A DNA stretch of 64,000 nt from CAZELM01 sp964512995 (lineage in GTDB: Bacteria; CSSED10-310). The stretch is taken from NCBI GenBank assembly GCA_964512995.1, contig CAZELM010000027.1:5031-69030 (forward strand), written 5' to 3'. Made by a program: the position numbers and the translations under genes. Numbering within the stretch: the first letter of the stretch is position 1; every line of letters starts with the position of its first letter. This document shows, piece by piece, positions 61,752 through 64,000 of the stretch. Below the pieces are notes generated by a model. It was not told the origin of the DNA, ran no database searches, and saw only the letters and a program-made list of their open reading frames with translations.

Positions 61752-62851
61752 TACCGTTGCCTCACTTTCGTCAATCGGCCTTTTTTGATGAGCTTTCCGT
61801 CCTGGAACAGGGGTTCGTCCAGAATTTTGTATGGTTCACCGGGCTCGATCAATCCCAGCACCGTGAACTGCTCCGCCAGTTCCGGAAGGTAAATCGGCGT
61901 ATCGGGAGCTTTTTTCGTGGCATATCCGGCGTTGCTGAATTCCTGAACGACCTCATCCAGCAGATCCGTGCGATGGGTGGGAGTGGACCGAGCCAGTTTC
62001 TGAAGCGCTGTAAGCAGTCCGGCGGGGAGTGAAGACGGAAGAGCCGGTTGATCGTTCGACGGAAAAAAACGGATGGAATGGGAGAGAAGCACCAGCAGTC
62101 CGATATGGTGATCCAGCCAGGCTCGAAGTGAATCCGTGATATTCGCTTCGAGCGCATCCCATTGGAATCGGGACTTGGGGACAGCCAGTTGGAGGATCAG
62201 GATCCCGGCGATATATAGCGCGATCCGCTGCAGAGCACCGGAGAATCCGCCGCCCGTGACGCGGTTTTTGATGCTTCGCCACATCATCCCCACGGGATTG
62301 ACGGCGCTGCCGACCATTGCGGTCAGTTCCAGAAATGTGGCGGCTCCAAATGCGATCTGGAAAGTGCGGAGCAGCGCGGGATGCCGCACCAGATATCCCA
62401 GACCGGTCAGCGTCAGAAATGCTCCGAGCGGTGCTCCGATTATCAGTCCGATATCCTTCATCTCCAGAAGATAACGCGTCAATGGGCTGAAGATATAAAT
62501 ACCGATCAATGCCCCCAATGCGCCTGCATAGGCCCAGGCGCGGGTGCGCACTTCCATCACGGGTTCGGGATAGGGAATCCGGAGCGGTGTTGCGATGGTA
62601 CGGAATTCGAATGCCAGGCGTTGAACATAAGCATCGTCGAGCCGTTCAGACGCAGCGATTGCGTTTAAAAATTCAGGGGATAACAGACGATCGATCAGCT
62701 TGCTCCGTAACCGTTCCGATGCCGCTGACAGGGTTTGCCGGTCGATCTGATCGCGGGATTTCAGATCCTGGATCATGTCAGCCGTGCCGATAATGGTCAG
62801 GTTTTCGGCCTGTGGTCCGATGCTGTGTTTAGCGCTGGTTATGGCATTCAC
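61751..62851 (-). CDS. membrane protein partner of the Hsp70-like ATPase, unknown family
   Basis: 366 residues, start GTG at 62851, ten bases after the DUF2058 gene. A helical N-terminus (IQDLKSRDQIDRQTLSAASERLRSKL region) is followed by about four membrane spans (between residues 105 and 230), a soluble helical part and a C-terminal segment ending FTVLGLIEPGEPYKILDEPL and GKLIKKGRLTKVRQR. The tail pattern (GLIEPG.PY.I...G.LI.KG) is faintly like the beta-domain of GrpE, the Hsp70 nucleotide-exchange factor, but this is only a resemblance by eye. I do not recognise the family. Tight coupling to the Hsp70-like gene argues for a physical complex. Confidence 0.65.
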   Translation of the reverse strand: MNAITSAKHSIGPQAENLTIIGTADMIQDLKSRDQIDRQTLSAASERLRSKLIDRLLSPEFLNAIAASERLDDAYVQRLAFEFRTIATPLRIPYPEPVMEVRTRAWAYAGALGALIGIYIFSPLTRYLLEMKDIGLIIGAPLGAFLTLTGLGYLVRHPALLRTFQIAFGAATFLELTAMVGSAVNPVGMMWRSIKNRVTGGGFSGALQRIALYIAGILILQLAVPKSRFQWDALEANITDSLRAWLDHHIGLLVLLSHSIRFFPSNDQPALPSSLPAGLLTALQKLARSTPTHRTDLLDEVVQEFSNAGYATKKAPDTPIYLPELAEQFTVLGLIEPGEPYKILDEPLFQDGKLIKKGRLTKVRQR

Positions 62852-62860
62852 GATGATGTT

Positions 62861-63355
62861 TCATTTTGAGTTGAAAAACAGAATGTATTCCGGAGCATCC
62901 TGTTTGAGTTTCAATGCGCCGTCCCGGTTGATGATCCGAAATAGTTCCCGCCGTTCACCGGGTGTTTCAACGATGGCAGCCTTTCCGGTCTGAAGATCTT
63001 CGGCCAATTGATTGGAGATATCCATATATGGAATCCTCTGGTCCCTGGATACAAAATAGAATCGATAGGAGCCGGATATGCCGGTTTTTACCTGGGCATT
63101 GAGGATGATGTCGCGGAGCCGTGCGGATCGGCTTTTTTCCTGCATCTCCTTCTGCCGCTGCACCATGATTATACGGTCTTCTTCGGCTTTCTGTTCGATG
63201 TGAGCCTGAAAATTGACGCGTTGTTCCTGTTCCTGAGCGATCACCGCGGAAGAGCCGATTCGTTTCCGTTCCAGGTGCTGTTCCTTTTTGGCCTTTTTCG
63301 CCTGTTTTTCAGTGACCAGCTTTGCTTTCAGTAGTTCATCTCTCAGGCTGCCCAT
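62861..63355 (-). CDS. DUF2058 (YaiL-like) protein
   Basis: 164 residues from the ATG at 63355, just after AAGGAGG. The N-terminus SLRDELLKAKLVTEKQAKKAKKE and the Lys/Glu/Gln-rich coiled coil to about residue 75 are the DUF2058 pattern, and the C-terminal half (GSYRFYFVSRDQRIPYMDIS, KAAIVETPGERRELFRIINRD) completes the family. YaiL-like proteins are nucleoid- or RNA-associated by some reports, but function is not established. It is the first gene of the leftward operon. Confidence 0.8.
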   Translation of the reverse strand: MGSLRDELLKAKLVTEKQAKKAKKEQHLERKRIGSSAVIAQEQEQRVNFQAHIEQKAEEDRIIMVQRQKEMQEKSRSARLRDIILNAQVKTGISGSYRFYFVSRDQRIPYMDISNQLAEDLQTGKAAIVETPGERRELFRIINRDGALKLKQDAPEYILFFNSK

Positions 63356-63516
63356 GCGTCCTCCTTGAAACACATCATGATACGTACACCGGAATTATAG
63401 ACGAAATGGAACGGAATCCCAAGATAAAAGAAAGGAACCGAATGATTTGCACGGGGGTTATCAAAAAAAATGTTGGAGAAGATAAAGTTTTTTACGAGCG
63501 AGCATGGTAAATCAAA

Positions 63517-64000
63517 ATGGAAGGATCGCGGACAGTCAGTTTTCGCTCGGGTCATCGCTTTCCGATAGTCCATGAAAGTACGGACATTCCGGTAAATGGT
63601 ATGGTCATTGTGGATATAATTGAGGTCATTCCGGTGAATGGCATGGTTATCACAGGCCGAAGAAAGACGGCTGCGACGAGTGTAATGGTTGTTGCGCGTG
63701 ATGTAATGATCGCGTCGCCTGATGTAATGGTCGTTGCGCGTGATGTAATGATCGCGTCGCCTGATGTAATGGTCGTTGTGTGTGATGTAATGATCGCGTC
63801 GTCTTGTGTGATGGCGGTTGCGTGTGATGTGATGATCGCGTCGCCTGATGTAATGGTCGTTGCGTGTGATGTTGTGATGAATGCGTTGCCTTATGTAATG
63901 GCGGTTGCGCGTGATGTGATGAATGCGTTGCCTTATGTAATGGCGGTTGCGCGTGATGTAATGATCGCGTCGCCTGATGTAATGGTCGTTGCGCGTGATG
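63517..64000 (+). CDS. possible repeat protein, 3' end outside the window
   Basis: From the ATG at 63517 (TAA two codons upstream in frame) the plus strand is open to the window end, 161 codons. It begins MEGSRTVSFRSGHRFPIVHE, has two imperfect segments with IPVNGMVI, then heptads DVMVVAR and DVMIASP in alternation. There is no good ribosome site. The opposite strand is open in the same codon register as well, so the coding strand is undecided. No function can be suggested. Confidence 0.3.
   Translation, partial: MEGSRTVSFRSGHRFPIVHESTDIPVNGMVIVDIIEVIPVNGMVITGRRKTAATSVMVVARDVMIASPDVMVVARDVMIASPDVMVVVCDVMIASSCVMAVACDVMIASPDVMVVACDVVMNALPYVMAVARDVMNALPYVMAVARDVMIASPDVMVVARD
63682..64000. repeat. 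21/42-bp tandem repeat
   Basis: About 15 units of 21 bp, alternating in two types so that the exact period is 42 bp. One unit near 63870 has three extra bases, which keeps the frame. The array continues beyond the window. Confidence 0.9.

Noticed and set aside
63682..64000. The 21/42-bp array as a CRISPR
   Set aside because: No spacers between units; it is a direct tandem repeat.

Overview
The window reads as a stretch of chromosome from an uncultivated Gram-negative-type bacterium. The evidence is a lipobox protein, a type II/IV pilus ATPase, polyprenol-type GT-C membrane glycosyltransferases, secreted proteins with PTPTP linkers, collagen-like and dockerin-like proteins, and a B12-dependent ribonucleotide reductase. 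I cannot place the phylum from the sequence. A 100-N scaffold gap shows that it is a draft assembly. There is no rRNA operon and no CRISPR array; one tRNA-Leu(CAA) is present.

Layout. 0-20 kb is housekeeping: the start of a CNNM/CorC-type membrane protein missed by simple ORF calling, a PA14-carrying glycosyltransferase, a leftward gspE-fusA-aroC-aroB run, a large tandem winged-helix protein of unknown function, a DUF3109-like cysteine protein, a one-domain Fis-type regulator, lpd, a GT-C membrane protein, asnS and an acetyltransferase. 20-30 kb holds an MshEN-only protein, a collagen-like/fibrinogen-like secreted protein broken by the assembly gap, a lipoprotein, nrdJ and a ClpN-only protein. 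29-45 kb is accessory in character: a second GT-C protein, a metallophosphoesterase with a long insertion, a pseudo-receiver/Ser-Thr kinase fusion, orphan PT-rich and antitoxin remnants, a dockerin-like protein, a second collagen-like protein, tRNA-Leu, a beta-helix surface protein, two dispersed-repeat copies, a 133-bp tandem duplication and a radical SAM enzyme.

45-55 kb is an elaborate arsenic island. arsR, a membrane-anchored rhodanese and a MauE/DoxX-like protein form one transcription unit. arsA, a CMD-family protein, an ArsD-TM-thioredoxin-like fusion, a CcdA-like protein, acr3 and arsM form a second. A convergent arsR2-permease pair, with an upstream thioredoxin-like gene carrying a CC motif, forms a third. 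The arsR and arsA promoters share a 33-bp box matching at 26 of 33 positions, which I infer is the ArsR operator; arsR2 has its own 16-bp palindrome. The logic appears to be import of reducing power (CcdA), metalloid capture and hand-off (ArsD fusion), ATP-driven export (ArsA with Acr3), methylation (ArsM) and removal of organo-arsenicals or related ligands by the ArsP-like permease.

55-64 kb is a leftward run: a DUF2058 protein, a membrane protein, a membrane-anchored Hsp70-like ATPase, a GNAT acetyltransferase, the Tag DNA glycosylase and a large sulfatase/HEAT membrane protein. The Hsp70-like trio is tightly coupled and is my main candidate for an undescribed module. The window ends in a 21/42-bp tandem repeat that is open in frame on both strands.
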